13,952 nucleotides of DNA from Candidatus Omnitrophota bacterium (lineage in GTDB: Bacteria; Ratteibacteria; UBA8468; B48-G9; DTJG01), in assembly GCA_023485205.1 (NCBI GenBank), contig JAMCZX010000007.1:1-13952 (forward strand). The letters run 5' to 3'. The position numbers and the translations under genes are program-made. Below the pieces are notes generated by a model that had not been told where the DNA came from, searched no databases, and saw only the letters and a list, made by a program, of their open reading frames with translations. Shown one piece after another: positions 1-7,138 of the stretch; the stretch's first letter is position 1, and each line of letters begins with the position of its first letter.

Positions 1-559
1 TAAAAGGTAAAAACAGACAAATAGTATGGATAAGCAAAATATGAATTTCCTGTATTCTTGGAGTGCTTTTTGAATCCACACCTATACATATATCTGATAT
101 ATCCCCCACTGGATTAGGTAATGTTCCTGTAAATCCTATCACTTTCATTTTTTTATTTTTTGCTGTATAGACAGCATTTATAATATTTTTGGAAGACCCT
201 GATGTAGAAAAAGATATAAGTATATCCCCCTGACTTCCTATTCCTTCAATTTGCCTGGAAAAAATGTTATCAAAAGAATAATCATTCCCTATACATGTAA
301 GTATAGATGTATTGGTTGTAAGAGATATAAAAGGCAGGGATTGTCTTTCTTTTAAAAATCTCCCAATCATTTCCCCGGCAAAATGCTGACAATCTGCAGC
401 ACTGCCTCCATTTCCACATAAAAGCACCTTTTTCCCTTCTTTTATAGCAGAAAGAATTATAGAAACAGTATTTAAAACTTTATCCTGAAAGGCTTTATCA
501 AGGAATTGTTTTATAAGATTTTTATGTTCAGATACTATTTGTTCAAATATTTTTTCCAT
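1..559 (-). CDS. gmhA: Phosphoheptose isomerase (partial, C-terminus cut by window edge)
   Basis: SIS-family sugar isomerase that converts sedoheptulose 7-phosphate to D-glycero-D-manno-heptose 7-phosphate in the cytoplasm, the first step of heptose supply for LPS core or other glycans. I translated the complement: 186 codons are open with no stop before the edge. The family is about 190-195 aa, so only a few residues are missing. Visible motifs are GNGGSAAD (residues 49-56) followed by QHFAGE (catalytic-type Glu63), the phosphate-binding STSGSSKN loop, and a C-terminal QEIH...IH segment carrying the conserved His. The ATG at 557-559 lies inside the 3' end of the amaP-like gene (17-nt overlap) and has a GAGGG ribosome-binding site a few bases upstream, so the two are probably cotranscribed. 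Assignment is by motif recognition. A related SIS isomerase such as DiaA is less likely. Confidence 0.9.
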   Translation of the reverse strand, partial: MEKIFEQIVSEHKNLIKQFLDKAFQDKVLNTVSIILSAIKEGKKVLLCGNGGSAADCQHFAGEMIGRFLKERQSLPFISLTTNTSILTCIGNDYSFDNIFSRQIEGIGSQGDILISFSTSGSSKNIINAVYTAKNKKMKVIGFTGTLPNPVGDISDICIGVDSKSTPRIQEIHILLIHTICLFLPF

Positions 560-1106
560 TTTTACCCTCAGATGTCCCGGAAATTATCTGCGGTTCGGAT
601 ACTATATGTTTTATTTCCACCTGAATCTTGGAAACCCTGTCAATTCCAACAACATCCTGAAGATAATTTCTTATCAGGTCCTGTATTTGTGTGGAAATTT
701 CAGGGATATTATATCCGCCAGGAACCTGTAAATAGATTGATGTTTCAAGTCCACGAGGGCTTATAGATGTTTTAACATTTACCGTTTTAATGTTTTTTAT
801 ATGAGAGGTTATTTTAGATGAAACAAATTCCTCAATTGCCCGCAAAGAAATCTTTACCTGTCCGTGGGGATTATTGAATATTATATTTTTTGTTATAATT
901 TTATAGTCAGACCAGTATATAAACCATATTATTCCCAACAAAATAAGTGCAAATCCTCCAATACCAAATCTTAACAGTTCTTTGTAAAGAAAATGTCTGC
1001 TTATTGTTATTATACCAGGTTTTATATAAGATACTGAGAAAAAAAGCATTGTCAGCAAACCCATCAAAATATAAATAAATTCTAAAATTCTTGTAAATAT
1101 TCTCAT
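543..1106 (-). CDS. amaP: AmaP-like alkaline-shock membrane anchor protein (Asp23 family)
   Basis: A 187-aa inner-membrane protein with two N-terminal hydrophobic segments (about residues 9-28 and 48-65). A soluble C-terminal domain follows, with the look of the Asp23/AmaP family: a 'VSSKITSHIKNIKTV' stretch, then 'VNVKTSISPRGLETSIYLQVPGG', then an amphipathic helix 'IPEISTQIQDLIRNYL'. In Firmicutes AmaP tethers Asp23 to the membrane and is linked to envelope stress. The role in an outer-membrane-bearing bacterium is not established. Length and topology match AmaP. The gene is first in a minus-strand pair with gmhA. The start ATG is only 9 nt downstream of a perfect TATAAT and has no Shine-Dalgarno, so the mRNA may be leaderless. 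Family assignment is fairly good and function is inferred. Confidence 0.72.
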   Translation of the reverse strand: MRIFTRILEFIYILMGLLTMLFFSVSYIKPGIITISRHFLYKELLRFGIGGFALILLGIIWFIYWSDYKIITKNIIFNNPHGQVKISLRAIEEFVSSKITSHIKNIKTVNVKTSISPRGLETSIYLQVPGGYNIPEISTQIQDLIRNYLQDVVGIDRVSKIQVEIKHIVSEPQIISGTSEGKNGKNI

Positions 1107-1115
1107 ATTTATTAT

Positions 1116-1144
1116 ATTATATATTTATTATTCTATTTTCTCAA
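1116..1144 (-). promoter_or_regulatory. Candidate sigma70-type promoter of amaP-gmhA
   Basis: Reading the minus strand, TTGAGA (1144-1139, five of six consensus bases) is followed after exactly 17 nt by TATAAT (1121-1116, perfect). The -10 box ends 9 nt before the ATG of the amaP-like gene. The predicted transcription start therefore falls within about 2-3 nt of the start codon. AT-rich DNA produces spurious -10 boxes, but both boxes with ideal spacing are more convincing. Confidence 0.6.
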
Positions 1145-1187
1145 ATTTTTAGAAAATTCAGATGTGCAGGATAAGTAAAAATTTACC

Positions 1188-1826
1188 ATGAAGAAAATTA
1201 ATGAAATAATAAAATTTCTCACACGACAATATCCGGAAACCAAAACAGCTCTTATTCATTCAAATCCTTTTCAGCTGCTTGTTGCGACAATTCTTTCAGC
1301 ACAAAGTACAGATAAACAAGTAAATAAAATCACTCCGCAACTATTTGAAAAATTTAAAGGACCTGCAGATTTTGCAGGTTCTTCTTTAAAAAAAATTGAA
1401 CAGATGGTTTCATCAGTAAATTTTTATAAAAATAAGGCTAAATATATATATCAATTAAGTAAAATTCTTACAGAAAAATACAATAATAAGGTTCCTGATA
1501 CAATGGAAGAATTAATAAAGCTTCCCGGGGTGGCAAGAAAAACAGCCAATGTTGTTCTTTCTCAGGGGTTTGGCAAAAATGAAGGTATAGTTGTAGATAC
1601 ACATGTAAAAAGAGTATCCGCAAGGCTTGGTCTTACCCAGAATACAGACCCTGTAAAAATAGAAGAAGACCTGATGAAGATAATCCCTAAAACCCAATGG
1701 AAGGATTTTGCCTTTCGCTTAATACTTCATGGAAGAAATATATGTATAGCAAAAAAACCCAGATGTCAGTTATGTATAATAGAAAAATTATGTCCTTCAA
1801 GTATTTTAAAAAAAGGGAAAATTTAA
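1188..1826 (+). CDS. nth: Endonuclease III (DNA glycosylase/AP lyase)
   Basis: Bifunctional base-excision-repair enzyme that removes oxidised pyrimidines and cleaves the abasic site. The 212-aa product is full length (E. coli Nth is 211). The helix-hairpin-helix LPGVARKTA (112-120) contains the catalytic Lys118, and VDTH carries the catalytic Asp137. The [4Fe-4S] cluster loop is intact with C186-x6-C193-x2-C196-x5-C202. The N-terminal 'PFQLLVATILSAQSTD' is the usual family signature. It is the first gene of a plus-strand run. No good Shine-Dalgarno precedes the ATG: an AGGA lies about 16 nt upstream, which is too far. The 3' end overlaps the start of the nlpD-like gene by about 37 nt. Confidence 0.96.
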   Translation: MKKINEIIKFLTRQYPETKTALIHSNPFQLLVATILSAQSTDKQVNKITPQLFEKFKGPADFAGSSLKKIEQMVSSVNFYKNKAKYIYQLSKILTEKYNNKVPDTMEELIKLPGVARKTANVVLSQGFGKNEGIVVDTHVKRVSARLGLTQNTDPVKIEEDLMKIIPKTQWKDFAFRLILHGRNICIAKKPRCQLCIIEKLCPSSILKKGKI

Positions 1827-2548
1827 GATTTGTCATACTATTTGGTTTAGTAATAATTTTTTCTGGTTGTTCTTTTACTATAGGAACAAAATCCTCCTAT
1901 CAAAGTAAAAATTTAAGTTCTTATGGTTGCTATCATATTGTTAGAAAAGGTGAAGATTTATATATGATTTCTTTATATTATGGTGTCCCTGTTCCCAAAA
2001 TAGAATCAGCAAATGAATTATCATCCAGTCTTATATATCCAGGAGAAAAACTTTTTATCCCCGGGGTAAATAAAAAACAGCCTTCTTATGCTTTGGTTCC
2101 TTCTTATGAACCTATGCCAACCAATTACCCCCAACAGGAACAAATAAAACCGGAAACGCATTTTTATGATATTATAAAAAAGAAACCATTTATATGGCCG
2201 GTAAAAGGTAAAATTGTTGGAAGATATGGAGAATTTGGTAATCAAGGTATTGATATAGAGGCAAACAATAACACAAATGTGATTGCTGCAGCAAATGGAA
2301 AAGTAGAATATAGCGGCTGGACAGAAAAATATGGACCTACAATTGTTATTGTCCACAACAACATATACACCATTTATGGCCATAATATAACAATGGAAGT
2401 ACATCAGGGACAAAAAATAAAACAGGGACAGATTATTGCTAAAATAAACAGCAGATATACAAAAGGATATCTGCATTTTGAAATAAGAAAAAAAACAACT
2501 TCTGTAAATCCTTTAAATTATCTTGCAGAGGAGCAAAATGGCAAATAG
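1790..2548 (+). CDS. nlpD: NlpD-like LysM/LytM lipoprotein, amidase activator
   Basis: A 252-aa exported lipoprotein. Residues 1-26 are a signal peptide (basic 'KKREN', hydrophobic 'FVILFGLVIIF') ending in the lipobox FSGC with Cys27. A LysM domain spans about 48-92 ('YHIVRKGEDLYMISLYYGV' to 'YPGEKLFIP'), followed by a Pro/Gln-rich linker and a LytM/M23 domain at about 133-247. The LytM zinc site is degenerate: Asn151 replaces the first His ligand (NQGID) and Tyr227 replaces the first His of HxH (YLHFEIR), while Asp155, His198 and His229 remain. The same pattern (NKGID, RLHFEIR) occurs in E. coli NlpD, which activates the cell-separation amidase AmiC rather than cutting peptidoglycan. The start at 1790 is chosen because it places the signal peptide correctly. 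Longer in-frame starts at 1772 or 1697 lie deeper in nth. Its stop overlaps the next gene. Confidence 0.85.
   Translation: MSFKYFKKRENLRFVILFGLVIIFSGCSFTIGTKSSYQSKNLSSYGCYHIVRKGEDLYMISLYYGVPVPKIESANELSSSLIYPGEKLFIPGVNKKQPSYALVPSYEPMPTNYPQQEQIKPETHFYDIIKKKPFIWPVKGKIVGRYGEFGNQGIDIEANNNTNVIAAANGKVEYSGWTEKYGPTIVIVHNNIYTIYGHNITMEVHQGQKIKQGQIIAKINSRYTKGYLHFEIRKKTTSVNPLNYLAEEQNGK
2527..2533 (+). promoter_or_regulatory. Ribosome-binding site deciding the dgt start
   Basis: AGAGGAG lies 4 nt before the ATG at 2538. This favours 2538 over the in-frame non-ATG start at 2523, which would begin before this site. Confidence 0.7.
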
Positions 2549-3671
2549 AATGGAATATGAAGCAATAGAAGAAAAAATCTTAAACCCATACGCTGTGTTT
2601 AGCGGGAAAAACAGGGGAAGGCTGTTTAAAGAAAAGGAACATCCCTATAGAACATCTTTTCAAAGAGATAGAGACAGAATAATACATTCTACAGCTTTTA
2701 GAAGATTAGAATACAAGACCCAGGTATTTATTTATTATGAGGGTGATTACTATAGAAACAGGCTTACCCATACAATAGAGGTTCAGCAGATAGCAAGAAC
2801 CATTGCCAGAATTTTGGGAATAAATGAGGACATTACAGAAGCCATTTCTCTTGCCCATGATATTGGACATACACCTTTTGGACATAAAGGAGAATCAGTT
2901 TTAAATGAACTCATGAAGGATTTTGGAGGATTTGAACATAACAAACAGGGACTTCGTATTGTAGATAAACTTGAAAAAAGATATAAATCTTTTGATGGAC
3001 TAAATCTGACCTATGAAGTAAGGGAAGGAATTATAAAACACTCAACAACCTATGATAAACCAGGGAAAAATGAATTTTCAGAATATCCTTCTTCAAGTCT
3101 TGAAAGTCAGGTGGTAAATTTTGCTGATGAAATAGCATACACCTGCCACGACATTGATGACGGTTTAAAATCCAATATAATAAAGGAAGAAGAATTAGAA
3201 AAAGAAACAATATGGGGTTTTGTTATAAAAGAAATAAAAAAATCTTTAGATAAAGAATATGAGTTAAAAAGAACAGCAGGAGTCCGATATTTAATAAATT
3301 TTTTAGTGGAAAATCTTATAGAAGAAACAGAAAAAAATATAAAAAAGTATAGTCCTAAAGATGTAGAAGAAATAAGAAAAATGTCTCCTATAGCTGGTTT
3401 TAATCCGGAACTTAATAAATATTTCACTATTCTTAAAAAATTTCTTCTTGACAATATGTATATGCACTATAGAGTCCTCAGAATGGCAGAAAAAGCATTA
3501 ATGATAATTGAAGGGCTTTTTAATAAATATAAAAATGAACCCAAGATTCTCCCCACACATGTATATTCAAGGATATCCTCTGAACAAAAAGAAATAATTA
3601 TATGCGATTATATTGCCGGGATGACTGATAGATTTGCTCAGGAAGAATATAAAAAACTTTTTTACATATAA
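2538..3671 (+). CDS. dgt: Deoxyguanosinetriphosphate triphosphohydrolase-like protein (dGTPase, HD family)
   Basis: HD-superfamily phosphohydrolase that splits dNTPs (classically dGTP) into deoxynucleoside and tripolyphosphate, thereby controlling dNTP pools. The 377-aa protein has the shorter 'dGTPase-like' architecture. An N-terminal 'RDRDRIIHSTAFRRLEYKTQVF' block is followed by metal ligand His78 in 'RLTHTIEV', the His107-Asp108 pair in 'SLAHDIGHTPFGHKGE', and a distal 'VNFADEIAYTCHDIDDG' block supplying the last metal-binding Asp. All HD residues are present, so it should be active. The preferred nucleotide cannot be read from sequence. It starts within the last 11 nt of the nlpD-like gene and ends 3 nt before dprA, so it is operonic. 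Confidence 0.92.
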   Translation: MANRMEYEAIEEKILNPYAVFSGKNRGRLFKEKEHPYRTSFQRDRDRIIHSTAFRRLEYKTQVFIYYEGDYYRNRLTHTIEVQQIARTIARILGINEDITEAISLAHDIGHTPFGHKGESVLNELMKDFGGFEHNKQGLRIVDKLEKRYKSFDGLNLTYEVREGIIKHSTTYDKPGKNEFSEYPSSSLESQVVNFADEIAYTCHDIDDGLKSNIIKEEELEKETIWGFVIKEIKKSLDKEYELKRTAGVRYLINFLVENLIEETEKNIKKYSPKDVEEIRKMSPIAGFNPELNKYFTILKKFLLDNMYMHYRVLRMAEKALMIIEGLFNKYKNEPKILPTHVYSRISSEQKEIIICDYIAGMTDRFAQEEYKKLFYI

Positions 3672-3674
3672 TTT

Positions 3675-4745
3675 ATGGATAAAAAAACAGTCCTAATAAT
3701 TCTTAATCTGATAAATAATATTGGATATTCAAAGCTTCAACAATTAAAAAACCAGTCTGGCGGCACAGAAAATATTCTTTCTCTTCCACCTGAAATAATT
3801 AAAAATATTTTACCAGAAACTACAGCATATAAACTAACAAACTGGAAAACTTTGCCATGGGAAAAAGAATTAGAAGAAATAGAAAAAAAGAAAATAAATA
3901 TTATAACCATTGAAGATGAAAATTACCCATATCTTTTAAAACAAATTCCAAGTCCTCCAATAGTTTTATATGTCCAAGGCAGACTATCCCCTGATGATTT
4001 ATGTCTTGGCATTGTTGGAACAAGAATGCCTTCAATATATGGAATATCCATGGCAGAAAAATTTTCTTCAGAATTAGCCTGTTATGGTATATGTATTATC
4101 AGCGGCATGGCAAGAGGAATTGATTCTTTTGCGCATAAAGCATGTCTTAAGGTCAAAGGAAAAACAATTGCCGTAATTGGCGCAGGATTTAATAATATAT
4201 ATCCTGCTGAAAATATAAAACTTTTTGAAGAAATCGTAAATACCGGCGCGGCTATTTCTGAATTTTCTCTCAATACTTTTCCCTATAAAACAAATTTCCC
4301 CAGAAGGAACAGGATAATATCAGGATTAAGCAAAGCAGTGTTGATTATTGAGGCAGGTATTAAAAGCGGAGCACTCATAACTGCGCATATGGCAGTGGAA
4401 CAAAACAGGGATGTCTTTGTTCTTCCTTCAGATGCAAACAGACTAACAGGAAAAGGCAATAACCAGCTGATTAAAGAAGGTGCATTCCTTGTGGAAAATG
4501 TCCAGGATATCATTGAAAATCTTGGGATTGAAAAAGAACAAAAATCAGTTATTAAGGAGAAAAAACATATAAATCTGACAGAAGAGGAAAAAACAATAAC
4601 AGATATTTTAAAAGGGAAATGTCTGCACTTTGAAGAACTCATTCTTTTAACAGGGATGTCAGCCCAAAATCTTATGCAGATTCTGACTTCTCTTGAACTT
4701 AAAGGTGCTGTCACTTCAAAATCCAACAACTTCTTTGAATTATAA
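3675..4745 (+). CDS. dprA: DNA-processing protein DprA (Smf)
   Basis: Single-strand DNA-binding protein that loads RecA on incoming DNA during natural transformation. It is also widespread in bacteria not known to be competent. The 356-aa product has the full layout: an N-terminal helical domain with a SAM/HhH-like look (1-60), a Rossmann-like core (about 95-255) and a C-terminal winged helix (about 297-356, 'LTEEEKTITDILKG' to 'LELKGAVTSK'). Core signatures are 'GIVGTRMPSIYG', 'IISGMARGIDSFAHKACL', 'IAVIGAGFNNIYPAEN', 'FPRRNRIISGLSKAVLIIEA' and 'GALITAHMAVEQNRDVF'. It follows dgt by 3 nt with no clear Shine-Dalgarno, which suggests translational coupling. Confidence 0.95.
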   Translation: MDKKTVLIILNLINNIGYSKLQQLKNQSGGTENILSLPPEIIKNILPETTAYKLTNWKTLPWEKELEEIEKKKINIITIEDENYPYLLKQIPSPPIVLYVQGRLSPDDLCLGIVGTRMPSIYGISMAEKFSSELACYGICIISGMARGIDSFAHKACLKVKGKTIAVIGAGFNNIYPAENIKLFEEIVNTGAAISEFSLNTFPYKTNFPRRNRIISGLSKAVLIIEAGIKSGALITAHMAVEQNRDVFVLPSDANRLTGKGNNQLIKEGAFLVENVQDIIENLGIEKEQKSVIKEKKHINLTEEEKTITDILKGKCLHFEELILLTGMSAQNLMQILTSLELKGAVTSKSNNFFEL

Positions 4746-4772
4746 GTTCCTATAAAATTTATTTTTAATGGA

Positions 4773-4801
4773 TTGCAGGTGTTGTATTTTTATCCTATAA
4801 T
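4773..4801 (+). promoter_or_regulatory. Candidate promoter of thrS
   Basis: TTGCAG (4773-4778, three of six consensus bases), a 17-nt spacer and a perfect TATAAT (4796-4801) lie in the 85-nt gap after dprA. The implied leader is roughly 20-25 nt, which leaves no room for a T-box. Confidence 0.45.
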
Positions 4802-4830
4802 ATTATCCAATAATCATAAAAGGTAAAACA

Positions 4831-6573
4831 ATGAATAAAGATGAAATGAAAATATACTGGCATACCAGTTCACATATTCTGGCTCAGGCAGTAAAAAGAC
4901 TTTATCCTGAGACAAAACTTGGTATTGGTCCTGCTATTGAAGAAGGGTTTTATTATGATTTCTACAGGGAAATCCCTTTTACTCCACAGGATATTGAAAA
5001 AATAACAACAGAAATGGAAAAAATCATTAAAGAAAATTTTCCTGTGGAAAAAATAGAATATGATAAACAAAATGCAGAAGAAATACTTAAAGATGAAAAA
5101 TTTAAATTGGAAATTTTAAAAGAAATACCTGATGAAAAGGTGTCTTTTTACAGACAGGGAGAATTTATTGACCTATGTAAAGGACCGCATTTATCTTATA
5201 CTGGCAAGATAAAATTTTTTAAATTATTGAGTATATCCTCCTCTTATTGGAAAGGTAATGAAAAAAATCCTTCTATGCAGAGAATCTATGGTATAAGTTT
5301 TCCTGAAAAAAAAGATTTAAATGAATACTTACAAAGAATTGAAGAGGCAAAATCAAGGGACCACAGGATACTCGGACCTAAAATAGGTCTTTTTTCTCTT
5401 CAACAGGAATTTGGCCCGGGATTGGTCTTCTGGCATCCAAAGGGAGCAATAATAAGAAAAATTATAGAAGATTTCTGGAAGGATATACATTTGGAAAATG
5501 GATATCAGCTTTTATATACACCACATATCGCAAACATCAAATTATGGGAAATGTCCGGACATATTGAATTTTATAAAGAAAATATGTACCCTCCCATAGA
5601 AATTGATGAAAAAATCCTCTATCAGTTAAAACCTATGAACTGCCCATTCCATATACTTATTTACCAGGATACTGTGAGAAGTTATAGGGAATTACCCCTA
5701 AGATGGGCTGAACTTGGAACAGTATACAGACTTGAAAAAATTGGTGTCCTTCATGGACTTTTAAGGGTAAGAGGTTTTACGCAGGATGATGCACATATTT
5801 TTTGCAGGGTGGAACAGATAGAAGAAGAAATTATGAAAATTCTCCAACTTGTTTTGTTCTTTCTGAAAAGTTTTGGATTTGATAAGTATGAAGTCTTTCT
5901 TTCCACAAGACCTGATAAGTTTGTTGGTTCAATTGAAAACTGGGAAAAAGCCACAAATGCCCTTACACAAGCATTAAAAAAGAAAGACTTCCAATATCAG
6001 ATTGACCCTGGAGAAGGAGTATTTTACGGTCCCAAAATAGACATAAAAGTAAGAGACTGCCTTAATAGATTATGGCAGTGCACAACTATACAGGTTGATT
6101 TTAATATTCCTGAAAGATTTAATCTAAGGTTTGTAAATGAAAAAAATGAGTTTGAACAGCCTATAATGATTCACAGGGCAATAATGGGTTCCCTGGAAAG
6201 ATTTTTTGGTATTTTGATTGAACATTATAATGGGAATTTTCCGCTCTGGCTTGCTCCTGTTCAGATAAAAATACTTCCTATTTCAGAAACATTCTTTGAA
6301 TATGGAGAAAAAATTTTAAAAATATTACAGAAAGAAAAATTCAGGGTCCGGATGGATACTTCCCAGGAAAAGCTAAACAAAAAAATAAAAATTGCAGAAG
6401 AAGAAAAAATATCTTATATTTTTATTGTTGGAGAAAAAGAAGAAAAAGAAAACACTATTGCAGTAAGAAAACATGGAAAAGGAATGCTTGGAACCTTTAC
6501 AATAGAGGATATAATAAACATATTAAAAAAAGAAATAAATACCAGAGTTTATTTAGATGAAAACAATCTATAA
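4831..6573 (+). CDS. thrS: Threonyl-tRNA synthetase lacking the TGS domain
   Basis: Class II synthetase that charges tRNA-Thr. The 580-aa protein begins directly at the editing domain: 'HTSSHILAQAVKRLYPETKL' gives HxxxH and 'DLCKGPH' gives CxxxH, so the Ser-tRNA editing site is complete. The catalytic core follows: 'FWHPKGAIIRKIIEDFW' (motif 1), 'MNCPFH' with the zinc Cys, 'LPLRWAELGTVYR' and 'LRVRGFTQDDAHIF' (motif 2 and zinc His), 'HRAIMGSLERFFGILIEHY' (motif 3 and zinc His), then the anticodon-binding domain from 'PLWLAPVQIKILPI'. The roughly 60-aa N-terminal TGS domain of most bacterial ThrRS is absent. An in-frame stop near 4787 shows the gene cannot extend upstream to encode it. An AAAGG motif precedes the ATG. 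Confidence 0.96.
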   Translation: MNKDEMKIYWHTSSHILAQAVKRLYPETKLGIGPAIEEGFYYDFYREIPFTPQDIEKITTEMEKIIKENFPVEKIEYDKQNAEEILKDEKFKLEILKEIPDEKVSFYRQGEFIDLCKGPHLSYTGKIKFFKLLSISSSYWKGNEKNPSMQRIYGISFPEKKDLNEYLQRIEEAKSRDHRILGPKIGLFSLQQEFGPGLVFWHPKGAIIRKIIEDFWKDIHLENGYQLLYTPHIANIKLWEMSGHIEFYKENMYPPIEIDEKILYQLKPMNCPFHILIYQDTVRSYRELPLRWAELGTVYRLEKIGVLHGLLRVRGFTQDDAHIFCRVEQIEEEIMKILQLVLFFLKSFGFDKYEVFLSTRPDKFVGSIENWEKATNALTQALKKKDFQYQIDPGEGVFYGPKIDIKVRDCLNRLWQCTTIQVDFNIPERFNLRFVNEKNEFEQPIMIHRAIMGSLERFFGILIEHYNGNFPLWLAPVQIKILPISETFFEYGEKILKILQKEKFRVRMDTSQEKLNKKIKIAEEEKISYIFIVGEKEEKENTIAVRKHGKGMLGTFTIEDIINILKKEINTRVYLDENNL

Positions 6574-6584
6574 ATCTTAAAAAA

Positions 6585-6662
6585 ATGGCTATAGTTTTTT
6601 CAGTTCTGTTTCTTATATTTTTATACGGAATAACTGCTTATCTGGTTATAACCAGATACTAA
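6585..6662 (+). CDS. Possible 25-residue single-span membrane peptide
   Basis: An ATG 9 nt after the thrS stop opens 25 codons. The product is almost entirely hydrophobic (MAIVFSVLFLIFLYG start) and ends in a basic/aromatic tail (TRY). It is the right length for one transmembrane helix with the C-terminus on the cytoplasmic side. It lies between thrS and the release-factor-like gene on the same strand, 12 nt before the latter. No Shine-Dalgarno precedes it; only an A-run does. I do not recognise a family. AT-rich DNA favours codons for hydrophobic residues, so chance is a real alternative. Confidence 0.3.
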   Translation: MAIVFSVLFLIFLYGITAYLVITRY

Positions 6663-6674
6663 GTTATAAAATTC

Positions 6675-7100
6675 ATGATAGATTTTGGAGTAAGTCCTGA
6701 AAAACAAAAAGAACTTTCCGGGAAAATGCAAAAATTTGGGATAAAAGAATCAGATATTATTGAAAATTTTATCCGCTCAGCCGGGCCTGGAGGTCAAAAT
6801 GTCAATAAAACCTCTACGGCTGTTTATCTTAAACACCTGCCTACAGGAATAGAGGTAAAATGTCAAAACACCCGTTCTCAATCTTTAAACAGATATTTTG
6901 CAAGAAAAATATTAGTTCAAAAAATAGAAGACCAGATTCTTGGCCGTCTTTCTTCTGAAAAACAAAAAATAGAAAAAATAAAAAGACAAAAAAGAAAAAG
7001 GTCCAAAAGAGCCAAGGAAAAAACACTCGCATTAAAAAAACAAAAATCGGAAATTAAAAAATCAAGAAAACATATAAAAGAATTGTATAATATTGTATAG
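6675..7100 (+). CDS. Stand-alone RF-1 (GGQ) domain peptide chain release factor-like protein
   Basis: A 141-aa protein consisting only of the peptidyl-tRNA-hydrolysing domain of class I release factors plus a basic tail. The signature 'RSAGPGGQNVNKTSTAVYL' puts GGQ at residues 39-41, followed by 'KHLPTGIEVKCQNTRSQ'. From about residue 97 onwards it is extremely Lys/Arg-rich, as in ribosome-rescue proteins of the ArfB/YaeJ and C12orf65 (MTRFR) kind. There is no codon-recognition domain, so it cannot read stop codons. The likely role is releasing peptides from stalled ribosomes or separated large subunits, by family analogy. The 'NVNKTSTAVYLKHLPTG' wording resembles bacterial 'release factor-like' proteins more than RF1/RF2. 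It is probably cotranscribed with thrS upstream and the decarboxylase 38 nt downstream. Confidence 0.85.
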   Translation: MIDFGVSPEKQKELSGKMQKFGIKESDIIENFIRSAGPGGQNVNKTSTAVYLKHLPTGIEVKCQNTRSQSLNRYFARKILVQKIEDQILGRLSSEKQKIEKIKRQKRKRSKRAKEKTLALKKQKSEIKKSRKHIKELYNIV

Positions 7101-7138
7101 AACCTTCCTAAAAATGTATATAACAAGGAGAAATATTT

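Noticed and set aside
506..766. Open frame on the plus strand opposite amaP and gmhA
   Set aside because: It runs antisense to two motif-supported genes. The translation shows no domain and an implausible composition.
1697..1789. Longer upstream starts for the nlpD-like gene
   Set aside because: They would put about 30 extra residues before the signal peptide and lie deep inside nth. The start at 1790 gives a normal lipoprotein signal with Cys27.
2021..2476. Long minus-strand frame opposite the nlpD-like gene
   Set aside because: It is a shadow of the AT-rich coding strand (Phe/Ile/Tyr-rich) with no motif, and it conflicts with a clear LysM/LytM gene.
4283..4729. Long minus-strand frame opposite dprA
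   Set aside because: It lies wholly within the conserved DprA core and winged-helix domain on the other strand. It has no recognisable family.
4746..4830. Possible T-box leader before thrS
   Set aside because: The gap is only 85 nt and the candidate promoter leaves a leader of about 20-25 nt. There is no room for the specifier and antiterminator helices.
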